Of a stretch of DNA of 64,000 bases, positions 52,363 to 61,322 are shown in pieces. Made by a program: the position numbers and the translations under genes. The notes under the pieces are model-generated. The model was not told where the DNA came from. It saw nothing but the letters and a program-made list of their open reading frames with translations, and did not search any database. Position 1 is the first letter of the stretch; each line of letters opens with the position of its first letter. The DNA lies in NCBI GenBank assembly GCA_035967975.1, contig JAWQFQ010000013.1, positions 20,849-84,848 of the forward strand, given 5' to 3'. The stretch is from Scytonema sp035967975 (GTDB lineage Bacteria; Cyanobacteriota; Cyanobacteriia; Cyanobacteriales; Nostocaceae).

Positions 52363-54357
52363 CTATACCCCTGATGAATTTCGACCCCTCAGAAAATAGG
52401 TCGTCATTTCTCCCTTACCTTTGACAAAGACTGAACCTCGTTCTTCAAACAGAAACTGGTCTTTGAGCCGTTCGTAAACAGTTGCTGTCACCTGAGTTTC
52501 ACCTGGGATACCCGTCGATTCCATACGAGAGGCTACATTGACACTATCTCCCCACAAATCATAGATAAATTTGGTCAAACCAATCACTCCAGCTACCACC
52601 GGACCTACATTGATTCCTATACGGAGACGGAAATTTTCTTGAGTTTGAGAGTTAAACCTAGCAAGAGCAGCGTGCATATCTAACGCCATATGGCAAATAT
52701 CCCTAGTGTGGTCTAAGCGAGGTAGCGGTAACCCTCCAACCACCATGTAAGCATCCCCGATTGTTTTAATTTTTTCTAAGTTATATTTTTTAGATAATTG
52801 GTCAAATTCGCTAAAAATTTGATTGAGAATTTGTATAATTTCTGTTGGATTTTTCGTGGAAGCAAAATCAGTAAATCCAACTAAATCGGCAAACAACACA
52901 CTCACATCAGAAAAGCTATCAGCAATCACCTGCTGTTTTTGTTGTAAGCGTTCGGCAATGGGCTGAGGTAAGATATTTAATAACAGTTCTTCTGTTTGTT
53001 GCTGAGCTAATTTTCGAGCAGTGATATCAGAAACTGTTCCTTCGTAGTACAGTAGCTTTTCTTTTGAATCCCGTACAGCACGAGCGCTTTCAGAAATCCA
53101 AATAATTCTGCCGTCTTTTCGGTAGACCTGAGACTCAAATCCAATCACAGCATGGTTTTCTTCTATCGCTTCCACAAACTCTTGTCGCCGTTTTGAATCC
53201 ACATAAAGCTGTTGTTCAATATTTTGTAGGCTTGTCATTAACTCTTCCGCCGATTCATAGCCATAAAGCTTTGCTAATGCTAAATTAGCACTGAGAAACC
53301 TTCCGATCGGTGTAGTCTGATAAATCCCTTCAACAGCGTTTTCAACAATACTGTGATAGCGTTCTTGAGTAATTCGCAAAACTTCTTCAGTTTGCTTGCG
53401 TTTAATAAGAGCAGCGAGTTGTGTTGCTACTGCACTGACTAAATCAATAATTCTGGAATTTTTTTTTGTAAGTTTTCTTTGATAAAATATCAGAACTGCC
53501 AGAACTTGATTTTCTAGTAAAATAGGAATACCAAAAGCCGATTTTAACCCAGTTTCCGACAGATTAGGATAAACAATAAACAAATCCTTTTCTAGAAAAA
53601 TATCTTCTATCCACTCCGGTTGCTGAGATGCCCAAATTTTACCAGGCAATCCAATATTGCGATTAAAAGTAATAGTTAAGCTTTGATTTATAAAGTTTGA
53701 TAAACTAGAGTCTATACCATACCAGCCTTGGCTGCACACTAAAGCTTTATTATCATCATCAGGAACCCAGCCCTCTCCATAATCCCATTGAATTGTCTTA
53801 CAAACTATCTGCAAAACAGCTTGTAATGCTGAGTGAATATCATCACAACGACTGATTGCTTGAGTAGCTGCTAATAACAGACGAATCTCAACCTCTGCAT
53901 GTCGTCTAGAATCAAGATATTTATGTAGTAGTTTATTCTGTTCTACTAATTGTAATTGAAGTTTGCGAAGGCGCAATTGATTCTCAATTCGTGCTAAAAC
54001 TTCTAAAGTATCAAAGGGTTTTGTAATATAGTCTACTCCACCAACTGTAAAAGCGTTTACTTTATCTATAGCTTCATCTACCGCACTCATAAAGATGACT
54101 GGAATATCAACAGTGCGATCGTCAGCTTTCAACTTTTTGCAAATTTCATAGCCATTTATGTCTGGTATATTGACATCAAGCAAAATTAAATCAGGGGGAA
54201 CCGACTGGGCAAAATTGAGTGCAAGGTTTCCATTCGGTGAAACTCTCACCTTGTAGCCTTGTTCGGCTAAAATTCGAGTTAAGAGCCTGGTGTGATCGAT
54301 ATGGTCATCAACCACTAGAATATGGGCTTTAAAAGTCAGTGTTTCAATTTGGGTCAT
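52363..54357 (-). CDS. REC-GAF-PAS-adenylate cyclase
   Basis: I used ATG at 54357; a TTG at 54378 is possible but weak. The protein has about 664 residues. A receiver at about 10-130 has phospho-Asp in 'LILLDVNIPDINGYEI' and Lys in 'YITKPFDTLEV'. A GAF follows at about 160-335, then a PAS/PAC at about 345-465. The class III cyclase domain (about 480-655) has metal Asp in 'VLFADLVGFTDFA' and 'GDAYMVVGGLP', adenine-selecting Lys in 'EKIKTIGDAYM', Asp in 'IYDLWGDSVNVASRM', and the transition-state Asn and Arg. All fit an adenylate rather than guanylate cyclase. Its nearness to the taxis operon suggests cAMP control of motility. Confidence 0.92.
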   Translation of the reverse strand: MTQIETLTFKAHILVVDDHIDHTRLLTRILAEQGYKVRVSPNGNLALNFAQSVPPDLILLDVNIPDINGYEICKKLKADDRTVDIPVIFMSAVDEAIDKVNAFTVGGVDYITKPFDTLEVLARIENQLRLRKLQLQLVEQNKLLHKYLDSRRHAEVEIRLLLAATQAISRCDDIHSALQAVLQIVCKTIQWDYGEGWVPDDDNKALVCSQGWYGIDSSLSNFINQSLTITFNRNIGLPGKIWASQQPEWIEDIFLEKDLFIVYPNLSETGLKSAFGIPILLENQVLAVLIFYQRKLTKKNSRIIDLVSAVATQLAALIKRKQTEEVLRITQERYHSIVENAVEGIYQTTPIGRFLSANLALAKLYGYESAEELMTSLQNIEQQLYVDSKRRQEFVEAIEENHAVIGFESQVYRKDGRIIWISESARAVRDSKEKLLYYEGTVSDITARKLAQQQTEELLLNILPQPIAERLQQKQQVIADSFSDVSVLFADLVGFTDFASTKNPTEIIQILNQIFSEFDQLSKKYNLEKIKTIGDAYMVVGGLPLPRLDHTRDICHMALDMHAALARFNSQTQENFRLRIGINVGPVVAGVIGLTKFIYDLWGDSVNVASRMESTGIPGETQVTATVYERLKDQFLFEERGSVFVKGKGEMTTYFLRGRNSSGV

Positions 54358-54849
54358 AAGAATTATCCGCACCCGCAATTAGGATTAATAATTGTTCAAA
54401 TTGATAAGAAAGGATACACATTTCCACAGCAGTTGTCTCAAATGTAACCGCTCTGTAATTTGGGGTAAATCACAATACTTGTCTGACCTCCCAGAAACCC
54501 GGTTTCTTAAAGAAACCGAGTTTCTACTGCATCGCTATCTCTTGCAGTATTGGGGGTGGAAATGGCGACGATGATGCAACAAAGATACGATTCTTTTGTT
54601 GTAGCCAATGTCTACCTTAGCTTTGTAGCTGATCTAAACTATATTGAAATGCACCCGGTAAACTTTTGTTCGCTTTGACGCAGTGTTGCCTCAGCTTGTT
54701 GCCATTCAGCTCTTATAATAGTTATTCAGCAATCGTAAGCATTTAACAGTCAGCTATTCGCCATCAGCAGTGCGAGTAAAAACCCCATCATCTTTACTGA
54801 GGGCTGAGGCTAAAGCTTTAATAAAGCTTTTCATCAAATTTCTTTAAAG
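54358..54849. other. spacer between the cyclase and tRNA-Leu
   Basis: No gene is visible. An AGAAACCCGG-family palindrome (54493-54525) and repeat-like sequence near 54720-54800 are present. The cyclase promoter must lie near its start, but no clear motif is seen. Confidence 0.5.
54493..54525. repeat. AGAAACCCGG palindrome, variant copy
   Basis: The arms agaaacccggtttct and agaaaccgagtttct surround a 3-base centre (taa). It is a diverged member of the dispersed palindrome family. Confidence 0.75.
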
Positions 54850-54931
54850 TGCGGATGAAAGGACTTGAACCTTCACACCTTGCGGTACTAGAACCTAAAT
54901 CTAGCGCGTCTGCCAATTCCGCCACATCCGC
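54850..54931 (-). tRNA. trnL-UAG: tRNA-Leu (anticodon UAG)
   Basis: The acceptor stem pairs GCGGATG with CATCCGC. A long D-arm region begins tggcggaattggcag. The anticodon stem is CTAGA/TCTAG with loop TTTAGGT, giving anticodon UAG. A variable arm (tagtaccgcaaggtg) and T-arm with GTTCAAGTC follow. The length (82 nt, long variable arm) fits a class II leucine tRNA. CCA is not encoded. Confidence 0.93.
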
Positions 54932-54959
54932 ATCAGAAATATATGGTAGCACAATAAAT

Positions 54960-55041
54960 AGTTGATGGCAACAGCAAATTGTTAGTTGTTAGTGGATAGT
55001 GGTTAGTTGTGAGTTGCTCTCTATCCACTATCCATTACCTA
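54960..55041. repeat. TTAGTTGTTAGT / CCACTATCC inverted repeat array
   Basis: Short direct repeats ('gttagttgttagtggatagt') face 'ctatccactatccattacc' in inverted order, ending at the alr stop. It could form a hairpin downstream of alr and resembles the heptamer family. Confidence 0.65.
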
Positions 55042-56235
55042 CTATCTACTATCCAACGCTACACGAGGTAAGCGATGCTTGAACCCGCAAAGAATTTCCC
55101 ATGAGATGGTGTTCAATTGAGTAGCCCAATCGTCAGCAGAGATATGTTCTTGTCCTTCTTTTCCTAAGATGGTCACAACTTCGCCTTCTTGTATGTCTGG
55201 AAATGCACTTACGTCGAGCATCAATTGATCCATTGTGATTGCTCCAATTTGTGCAACTCGCTGACCGCGAATCAACACTTGCATTTGATTAGAAAGATTG
55301 CGAGGAATTCCATCAGCATAACCAATTCCTACAACCGCTACACGAAGTTCCCGTGGAGCAATGAAGCTGTGATTGTAGCTCACACCTGTTCCAGCAGCAA
55401 TGGTTTTTACTTGGGTGATTCGTGCTTTCACTTGCAAAACTGGTTTCAGGTTTATCTGAGATTGCAAATGAGGAGCTGGGTAGAGTCCGTAGATAGCTAA
55501 TCCCACACGTACTATATCGTAATGCAATTCTCTATCAGTCAGGGTTGCTGCTGAATTTGCTAAGTGCAAGCTAGGTGGTTCTATTCCCACTTCTCTGATT
55601 TGAGCGATCGCCTGCTCAAATCTTTGCTGCTGCTGTTTGAGCATCGTTTGATCTGGGCTATCTGCTGTTGCTAAGTGAGAATAAACACTTTTTATGGAAA
55701 GATGGGGTAAACGATGTACGAGTTGGACAAATTCCGCCGCCTCTCGCCAATCTGTTCCCAATCTGGACATTCCCGTATCTAATTTAATGTGTACGGGTAA
55801 GGTCGAACCAGAGTTAATAGATTCTAGGGTATTAGAAAATACCAGGGCTTGCTTGGGATTGGTAAGTGTTGGTTGAAGGTTCCAATGAGCAATAGCTTGA
55901 ATTTGTTCTTGAGTATGGGTTGCACCCAATATCAAAATTGGTGCTTCAATCCCTGCTTCGCGTAATTCAATTCCTTCTGGAACTGTAGCAACTCCTAACC
56001 AACTAGCTCCCGATTCTAACACTGTCTGGGCGACTGTCACTGCTCCATGTCCGTAAGCATCTGCTTTTACCACCGCCATTAACTGCGTGGGTGGTGATAA
56101 TAACTTTACAAGCTGCTGAGTATTGTATGACAATGCTTCTAAATCAATTTCCACCCAAGCACGTTGAGACATCCAAGCATAATGATCATATTTCTGATTG
56201 GCAGCTAAACTAGCGCTTCTTTCGTGGCTTAACAT
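55042..56235 (-). CDS. alr: alanine racemase
   Basis: The protein has 397 residues. The PLP Lys is in 'MAVVKADAYGHGA' (K57). The barrel continues with 'TGMSRLGTDW' and 'HLANSAATL', and the C-terminal beta domain has 'GTGVSYNHSF', whose Tyr is the second catalytic base, and 'DGIPRNLSN'. It makes D-alanine for peptidoglycan. The first 20 residues before 'WMSQRAWVEIDLEAL' are an extension; the M at residue 22 could also be a start. It lies downstream of tRNA-Leu on the same strand, without an obvious link. Confidence 0.95.
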   Translation of the reverse strand: MLSHERSASLAANQKYDHYAWMSQRAWVEIDLEALSYNTQQLVKLLSPPTQLMAVVKADAYGHGAVTVAQTVLESGASWLGVATVPEGIELREAGIEAPILILGATHTQEQIQAIAHWNLQPTLTNPKQALVFSNTLESINSGSTLPVHIKLDTGMSRLGTDWREAAEFVQLVHRLPHLSIKSVYSHLATADSPDQTMLKQQQQRFEQAIAQIREVGIEPPSLHLANSAATLTDRELHYDIVRVGLAIYGLYPAPHLQSQINLKPVLQVKARITQVKTIAAGTGVSYNHSFIAPRELRVAVVGIGYADGIPRNLSNQMQVLIRGQRVAQIGAITMDQLMLDVSAFPDIQEGEVVTILGKEGQEHISADDWATQLNTISWEILCGFKHRLPRVALDSR

Positions 56236-56388
56236 CTTAACTCCTACACCACTTTCTGGCTTTCAGTACTATCCCTACTACTGCAAGCCAACACGATTAA
56301 TCTGCTAGTTTAACCTTTGTTTGGGCGTAGGTGTAGAGTATTAGGACTATAGCAATCCTCCTCATATTTGTAAACATTGCGACCCCCC

Positions 56389-56421
56389 AGAAACCCGGTA
56401 TCTCTAAGATACCGGGTTTCT
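56389..56421. repeat. AGAAACCCGGTATCT palindrome, copy 3
   Basis: Perfect 15-bp arms flank a CTA loop. Identical arms occur at 26971-27003 and 36329-36361. Confidence 0.85.
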
Positions 56422-56548
56422 CTCTTTTCACTGATGCGCCGATTACTATTATTTCTTCCCCCACACCCCACACCCTCACTTAACGTAAAGAGTTGCTAAA
56501 AACTGTTGACTAATGTCTCCATTTCTTTCTAGCTTTTGAAAGAAGTAT

Positions 56549-56580
56549 AATTTATCCTCATCATCCAAGATGGATAAATT
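56549..56580 (+). promoter_or_regulatory. nested hairpin upstream of the HNH endonuclease gene
   Basis: The outer arms aatttatcc (56549-56557) and ggataaatt (56572-56580) are exact complements. The inner arms atcca and tggat enclose 'aga' within the 14-base gap. It sits 41 bp before the start codon and could be a protein-binding site or mRNA leader structure. Confidence 0.5.
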
Positions 56581-56621
56581 CGTGTTAATATATGTAAAAT
56601 TAATAGCTTGAGCGTTTATCA

Positions 56622-57119
56622 ATGGGGAAGGTTCTAGTTCTAAACGCCTCTTACGAACCGCTCAATATCACGAGCTGGCGTCGAGCTGTGGTCTTGTTGA
56701 TTAAGGGCAAAGCCGAGCGGGTTGAGTTCAACAATAAGCAACTCTACTTCGATTTTCCACTGCCCACGGTTATTAGGTTACGGCACTATGTGCGCGTTCC
56801 TTACAAGGAAATCCCTCTCACCCGTCGGAATTTACTTCATAGAGACGGTCACACCTGTCAATACTGCGGCTATACGGGCGATGATTTAACCTTAGACCAT
56901 GTTCTACCGCGATCGCGTGGGGGAGGCGATACTTGGGAGAATATTGTTACTGCCTGTGTCCGTTGCAATGTTAACAAGGGTAATCGAACTCCTAGTGAGG
57001 CTCACATGACTTTACGTCATTTACCCCGCCGACCTTACAGTAGTTTGTACTTTGAAGTCAGCAAACATCTCAAAAGTGGAATGCATCAAGAATGGCAAAA
57101 ATATGTTATAGGTCTCTGA
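56622..57119 (+). CDS. HNH endonuclease family protein
   Basis: The protein has 165 residues. The N-terminus 'KVLVLNASYEPLNITSWRRA' and the C-terminal treble-clef HNH fold are typical of a widespread cyanobacterial/plant-type HNH family. The zinc-binding pairs CQYCGY and CVRCN flank the catalytic 'LTLDHVLPRSRGGGDTWENI'. All expected residues are present. The role is unknown; it may be housekeeping DNA repair rather than mobile, since no recombinase or intron is near. Confidence 0.9.
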   Translation: MGKVLVLNASYEPLNITSWRRAVVLLIKGKAERVEFNNKQLYFDFPLPTVIRLRHYVRVPYKEIPLTRRNLLHRDGHTCQYCGYTGDDLTLDHVLPRSRGGGDTWENIVTACVRCNVNKGNRTPSEAHMTLRHLPRRPYSSLYFEVSKHLKSGMHQEWQKYVIGL

Positions 57120-57521
57120 CAAAACCTGCTTAACTAACAATAAGCGGGTCATCATTGAGTATTTATATCATTGCCCTAGCTTGGAGCTTCGCTAGTTTTT
57201 GACTTGTCTGAGCTTTCCGCCCTGAGCTAACAGAGTAGCCTACCTTAGTTTCTGGAAGCTCTTCAGCGTCTTTGTTACTATAACATATGTTGTTCTAAAT
57301 GCAAGCAGGGTGCTCTAAAATCTACCGAATTAATGAGGTAGAAGTGAGAGGAGTTTCGCCACAATTATTTATAAAATTCTCTTGACAAAAAATAGACTGA
57401 CAGATATATTGTCAGCCCTCGAAATTTTTGCGAAGATCGAAATGTCCGGCAGAGGTCGTTAATAAGCACCTGCCCCCTTTATCTATAAAAAAGGAGCCTC
57501 AAAATCAAAAAAACGTTAAAT
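57120..57521. other. spacer upstream of the DHH phosphoesterase gene
   Basis: There is no gene. It contains a clear sigma70-type promoter with an overlapping palindrome (57382-57415), described separately. The remainder is unremarkable. Confidence 0.6.
57382..57415 (+). promoter_or_regulatory. sigma70-type promoter with palindromic operator over the -10
   Basis: A perfect -35 TTGACA (57382-57387) is followed after 17 bases by TATATT (57405-57410). A 6-bp perfect inverted repeat, CTGACA (57397-57402) and TGTCAG (57410-57415), is centred on the -10. Such a position would let a dimeric repressor block RNA polymerase. The likely transcript starts about 100 bases before the DHH gene. Confidence 0.65.
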
Positions 57522-58808
57522 ATGGAATTTAATTCTTCCCGGACTCAATACGAAAGTTACCCGTTGACAACAGATCCAGTTTCCGATGACGGTGATGATG
57601 ACGATAGAGATGGCATTGAAGTTCCACCCAATAAGCAGTCAACTACAACATTGACTGCGGAAGGGAGTAACGCTGTAGGTCAACGTGTCAATTTTACGAC
57701 TGGTCAGAGAGTTGAGGAGTTGCGTAATCTACTTCTCGCACACAGACAAGAACGTCAAATCGTAATTCTTCAAGATTTTCCTGACCCTGATGCTCTGTCT
57801 TCAGCATGGGCATACCAGTTGATAGCTCAGCAGTATGATATAAAATGTGACATCATTTACGCAGGGACTTTAAGCCATCAAGAGAACATCGCTTTGGTTA
57901 AGCTGACAGGTTTACCCGCACAACGCTGGACACTGCAAACCCTGAAAACTAAGGACTTGTCGTTCTATCAAGGCTTTGTGCTCATAGATAACCAGGGAAC
58001 AACATCTCAGTTAGTTCCAACAGTGGTACAAGCGGGTATACCATTGATGGCAGTCATAGACCATCACAGTTTGCAAAGTGACCTCAAGTCAGAATTTGCC
58101 GATATCCGTCCTTCTGTACGAGCAACAGCAACGATTTTTACTCAGTATCTGCAAGCAGGATTACTACAGTTTGATAGTAGTATTAATCAACACGTAAAGT
58201 GCGCGACTGCCTTAATGCACGGGTTGCGTTCGGATACCAATAGATTAATGCAAGCGCAGGAAGAAGATTTCATGGCAGCAGCGTATTTAAGTAAATTTTA
58301 TGACGCACAGCTGCTAAATGCGGTACTGCAAGCGAACCGTTCTAAACGCGTAATGGATGTGATAGAGCGATCGCTAAAGAACCGCATTGTGCAAAATAAC
58401 TTTTCCATAGCAGGTGTTGGTTATTTACGCTACGACGACCGTGATGCTATCCCCCAAGCAGCGGATTTTCTCGTGACTGAAGAAAACGTGCATACTGCCG
58501 TAGTATATGGTATTGTTCACGATGAAGATGAGGAATTAGAAATTGTTATTGGTTCGTTGAGAACCACCAAACTAACACTCGACCCCGATGAATTTATAAA
58601 AGAAGCCTTCGGACAAGATAGCTCTGGGCGCTTTTTTGGTGGTGGACGGACAAGCGCTGGCGGGTTTGAAATTCCGATGGGTTTCCTATCAGGAGGTAAT
58701 GAAAATTCTGCCTACGCCAAAATGAAATGGGAAGTGTTTGATGCTCAAATCAAGCAAAAGTTACTGAGATTGGTCAACCCAAGAGATAACCCGATTCAAC
58801 CAGAGTAA
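57522..58808 (+). CDS. DHH-family phosphoesterase (NrnA/RecJ-like)
   Basis: The protein has 428 residues. An acidic N-terminal extension (about 1-65) is followed by the DHH fold: 'LQDFPDPDALSSAWAYQLIA' (metal-binding Asp pair), 'GFVLIDNQGTTSQL', and VIDHH at about 185. The C-terminal DHHA1-type domain ends with 'SSGRFFGGGRTSAGGFEIPMG'. Relatives degrade nanoRNA or pAp, or cleave cyclic dinucleotides. No GGDEF or CBS domain is present, so an NrnA-like role is the best guess. The ribosome site is not clear: AAGGAG lies about 25 bases before ATG. A regulated promoter lies upstream. Confidence 0.85.
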   Translation: MEFNSSRTQYESYPLTTDPVSDDGDDDDRDGIEVPPNKQSTTTLTAEGSNAVGQRVNFTTGQRVEELRNLLLAHRQERQIVILQDFPDPDALSSAWAYQLIAQQYDIKCDIIYAGTLSHQENIALVKLTGLPAQRWTLQTLKTKDLSFYQGFVLIDNQGTTSQLVPTVVQAGIPLMAVIDHHSLQSDLKSEFADIRPSVRATATIFTQYLQAGLLQFDSSINQHVKCATALMHGLRSDTNRLMQAQEEDFMAAAYLSKFYDAQLLNAVLQANRSKRVMDVIERSLKNRIVQNNFSIAGVGYLRYDDRDAIPQAADFLVTEENVHTAVVYGIVHDEDEELEIVIGSLRTTKLTLDPDEFIKEAFGQDSSGRFFGGGRTSAGGFEIPMGFLSGGNENSAYAKMKWEVFDAQIKQKLLRLVNPRDNPIQPE

Positions 58809-58929
58809 TAGGGGTGTAGGGTTGTAGGGGTGTAGGGGTATAGGGGGTGTGGATGAAAAATTAACACAAATACCGCTTACCCCCTTGCACCCTTACACCC
58901 CTACCCCCTTAAACCCTTAAATTAAAGCC
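58809..58929. repeat. GTGTAGGG inverted repeat array
   Basis: 'ggggtgtagggttgtagggg' at about 58811 faces 'cttgcacccttacaccccta' at about 58885. It can fold into a long hairpin between the DHH and sixA genes and might terminate or process the mRNA. Confidence 0.65.
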
Positions 58930-59424
58930 GTGGAACTGTATCTAATTCGTCATGGAATAGCTGAAGAAAGGCGAAGCGATCTCCCAGAGGAAGAGCGATC
59001 GCTCACCAAAGAAGGAAGACAAAAAACTGAAAAAGTAGCCCATCGCTTAAAAAAGCTGGGTTTACATTTTGATTTGATAGCAACGAGTCCCTTGATGCGA
59101 GCCCATCAAACAGCGGAAATCTTCATTTCTGCTGGACTGGCTTCCCAGTTAGAGGAATGCCATCATCTTGCTCCAAATGGTCACATCTATAATTGGGTTG
59201 TGGAGTGGTTAGAGCCCAGAAATTATTCACCTGAGACTCGACTGGCTTTGGTGGGACACGAACCAAATTTAAGCTCCTGGGCGGAGATTCTAATTTGGGG
59301 GCAAGACAAAGCCGCCTTAGTCTTGAAAAAAGCAGGTATGATCGGGGTAAAAGTACCAGAAAAAGGATCTCCTCTGGGTCGCAGTCAGATGTTCTGGTTG
59401 ACGCCACCCAAGTACTTGCTTTAA
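58930..59424 (+). CDS. sixA: phosphohistidine phosphatase SixA
   Basis: The protein has 164 residues from GTG at 58930. It is a histidine phosphatase superfamily member with RHG at residues 7-9 (LYLIRHGIAEE), 'SPLMRAHQTAEIF' and the second catalytic His in 'LALVGHEPNL'. The size matches SixA, which removes phosphate from phosphohistidine on phosphotransfer domains. In this window the CheA Hpt is a conceivable but unproven target. Confidence 0.9.
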   Translation: MELYLIRHGIAEERRSDLPEEERSLTKEGRQKTEKVAHRLKKLGLHFDLIATSPLMRAHQTAEIFISAGLASQLEECHHLAPNGHIYNWVVEWLEPRNYSPETRLALVGHEPNLSSWAEILIWGQDKAALVLKKAGMIGVKVPEKGSPLGRSQMFWLTPPKYLL

Positions 59425-59535
59425 CAGTAATTTAACGTTTTGAAAGAATTTCTGTGAAAACGGATACTGTTATGCTAGCAAAAATTTCTGGTCAGTTACG
59501 TTGAGCAAATATCTCACAAAGCAAATGGTGTTGCC

Positions 59536-60672
59536 ATGATGGTGTGCGAATACAAGCCTGGTTTGGAAGGCATTCCCGCCGCCCAATCCAGTATCAGCAA
59601 TGTTGACGGGCAAAAGGGAATATTAGAATATCGTGGCATTCAGATTGAGGAACTTGCACAAAAGAGTACATTTTTGGAAACGGCTTACCTTCTGATCTGG
59701 GGACAGTTACCCACAGCAGATGAACTGGAAGCATTTGAGCATGAAGTTCGCGAGCACAGACGGATAAAGTACCGCATCAGTGACATGATGAAATGCTTTC
59801 CCGAAAGCGGTCACCCAATGGATGCTCTCCAAGCCTCTGCAGCAGCATTAGGATTATTTTACTCACGTCGTGATATCAATAATCCTATTTATATTCGGGA
59901 TTCTGTCGTTCGCCTGCTAGCAAAAATCCCAACAATGGTCGCAGCGTCCGAGTTAATGCGAAGGGGTAATGACCCAGTACGTCCCCATGATACTCTAGAT
60001 TATGCTGCCAATTTCCTGTATATGCTCCATGAAAAAGAACCCGATCCACTGGCGGCGCGAATCTTTGATGTCTGCTTGATACTTCACGCAGAACACACAA
60101 TGAATGCTTCTACCTTCAGTGCTAGGGTAACAGCTTCTACCCTAACTGACCCTTACGCTGTCGTTGCTAGTGCAGTGGGAACGCTAGGAGGACCGCTGCA
60201 TGGTGGCGCTAATGAAGAAGTGCTACAGATGCTAGAACAAATTGGCTCAACAGAAAATGTGCGTCCTTTCATTGAGGATTGTCTGGAACGAAAAGCAAAG
60301 ATTATGGGCTTTGGTCATCGCGTATACAAGGTAAAAGACCCACGCGCTACAATTTTACAGAACATGGCAGAACAACTGTTTGCCAAGTTTGGAGGGGATA
60401 AATACTATGACATTGCCCAAGAAATGGAACGAGTGGTAGAAGAAAAATTGGGACAAAAAGGAATTTATCCCAATGTTGACTTTTATTCAGGTTTAGTGTA
60501 TAGGAAATTAGGGATTCCTACAGACTTGTTTACTCCAATCTTTGCGATCGCCCGAGTTGCTGGTTGGTTAGCCCACTGGAAAGAACAACTCGCTGAAAAC
60601 CGGATTTTCCGTCCCACCCAGGTTTACCACGGTAAACACGGGATGCCTTACATTCCTGTGGAGCAAAGGTAG
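59536..60672 (+). CDS. gltA: citrate synthase
   Basis: The protein has 378 residues. It has the citrate synthase pattern with 'GLEGIPAAQSSISNVDGQKG', 'HAEHTMNASTFSARV' (catalytic His), 'LGGPLHGGANEEVLQML' and 'MGFGHRVYKVKDPRA' (His and Arg of the active site), and Asp near 'YPNVDFYSGLVY'. The size fits the short, type II-like cyanobacterial enzyme. It condenses acetyl-CoA and oxaloacetate. Its position upstream of the ndhA cluster is a common cyanobacterial arrangement. ATG at 59536 or 59539 may be used. Confidence 0.95.
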   Translation: MMVCEYKPGLEGIPAAQSSISNVDGQKGILEYRGIQIEELAQKSTFLETAYLLIWGQLPTADELEAFEHEVREHRRIKYRISDMMKCFPESGHPMDALQASAAALGLFYSRRDINNPIYIRDSVVRLLAKIPTMVAASELMRRGNDPVRPHDTLDYAANFLYMLHEKEPDPLAARIFDVCLILHAEHTMNASTFSARVTASTLTDPYAVVASAVGTLGGPLHGGANEEVLQMLEQIGSTENVRPFIEDCLERKAKIMGFGHRVYKVKDPRATILQNMAEQLFAKFGGDKYYDIAQEMERVVEEKLGQKGIYPNVDFYSGLVYRKLGIPTDLFTPIFAIARVAGWLAHWKEQLAENRIFRPTQVYHGKHGMPYIPVEQR

Positions 60673-61322
60673 GGTGTAGGGTGTAGGGTAAAAGACGCAT
60701 AATTTGCGGATGACTCTTGTGGAGTAGGCATCTTGCCTGCTCCCAACATTGGGGTGGGCGTTTCGTCAGATCCAATTTGAGGATAGACCCGCTTCTCGCC
60801 TACCCAAATTAAAGATAGACGAGCGGGACACTACCCAAATTAAAGATAGACGGGCGGGACACTGCCTAAATTAAAGAGAGACGGGCGGGACGCCCATCCC
60901 ACAAAACAATGCAAGTTATGCCGCAATGGGAGCAAGGCAAAAAATTCACCACACCCTACACTCCACACTCTACCAACGAGGGTTTTATTAACAAAACCTA
61001 ATCAATACCATAGGTAGAAAATCTCATTGATCTCTTGGAGGGGAAAAACCATCCAACGATATACTAGGCATGGGAATTGCAAAAAATCTTAAATTTTGCA
61101 TGACATAGCTAGAGATATTAGTGAATGAATTTACAGTTATTAACAAGTAGTGAAAATAGTTGTTAAGTAAAGGATGAAGGGTAAAGGATGAAGGATGAAG
61201 TCAAGAAACGACTATCGAGGTTCATGGCTGAAGTATTACATTTTCCTAACTTCATACTTCATAGATACTTCATACTTAATACTTCATACTTCAGCCTTCA
61301 GTTGACTTAAAGAGCAACAAAC
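60673..61322. other. 650-bp repeat-rich spacer between gltA and ndhA
   Basis: No gene is visible. From the left: GTGTAGGG run, 'gtggagtaggcatcttgcct' element (about 60719), three tandem 31-bp units (60800-60891), then an 'aaaggatgaaggatgaagtc' stretch (about 61180) facing 'cttcatacttcatagatact'-type repeats up to about 61300. The ndhA promoter must lie here but is not distinct. Confidence 0.6.
60800..60891. repeat. three tandem 31-bp units
   Basis: Units at 60800-60830, 60831-60861 and 60862-60891 share 'ctacccaaattaaagataga' followed by 'cgggcgggaca' with few differences (one base between units 1 and 2). They form a minisatellite-like array within a dispersed cyanobacterial spacer element. 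Confidence 0.85.

Larger units (their letters stand above)
56236..56621. other. spacer between alr and the HNH gene
   Basis: There is no gene; a minus frame at 56297-56479 spans the palindrome at 56389-56421. The spacer also holds a nested hairpin at 56549-56580 just upstream of the HNH gene. Confidence 0.5.

Noticed and set aside
56622..57119. HNH gene as part of an intron or mobile homing element
   Set aside because: No intron, integrase or repeat boundary is visible, and the protein resembles the stand-alone cyanobacterial family.
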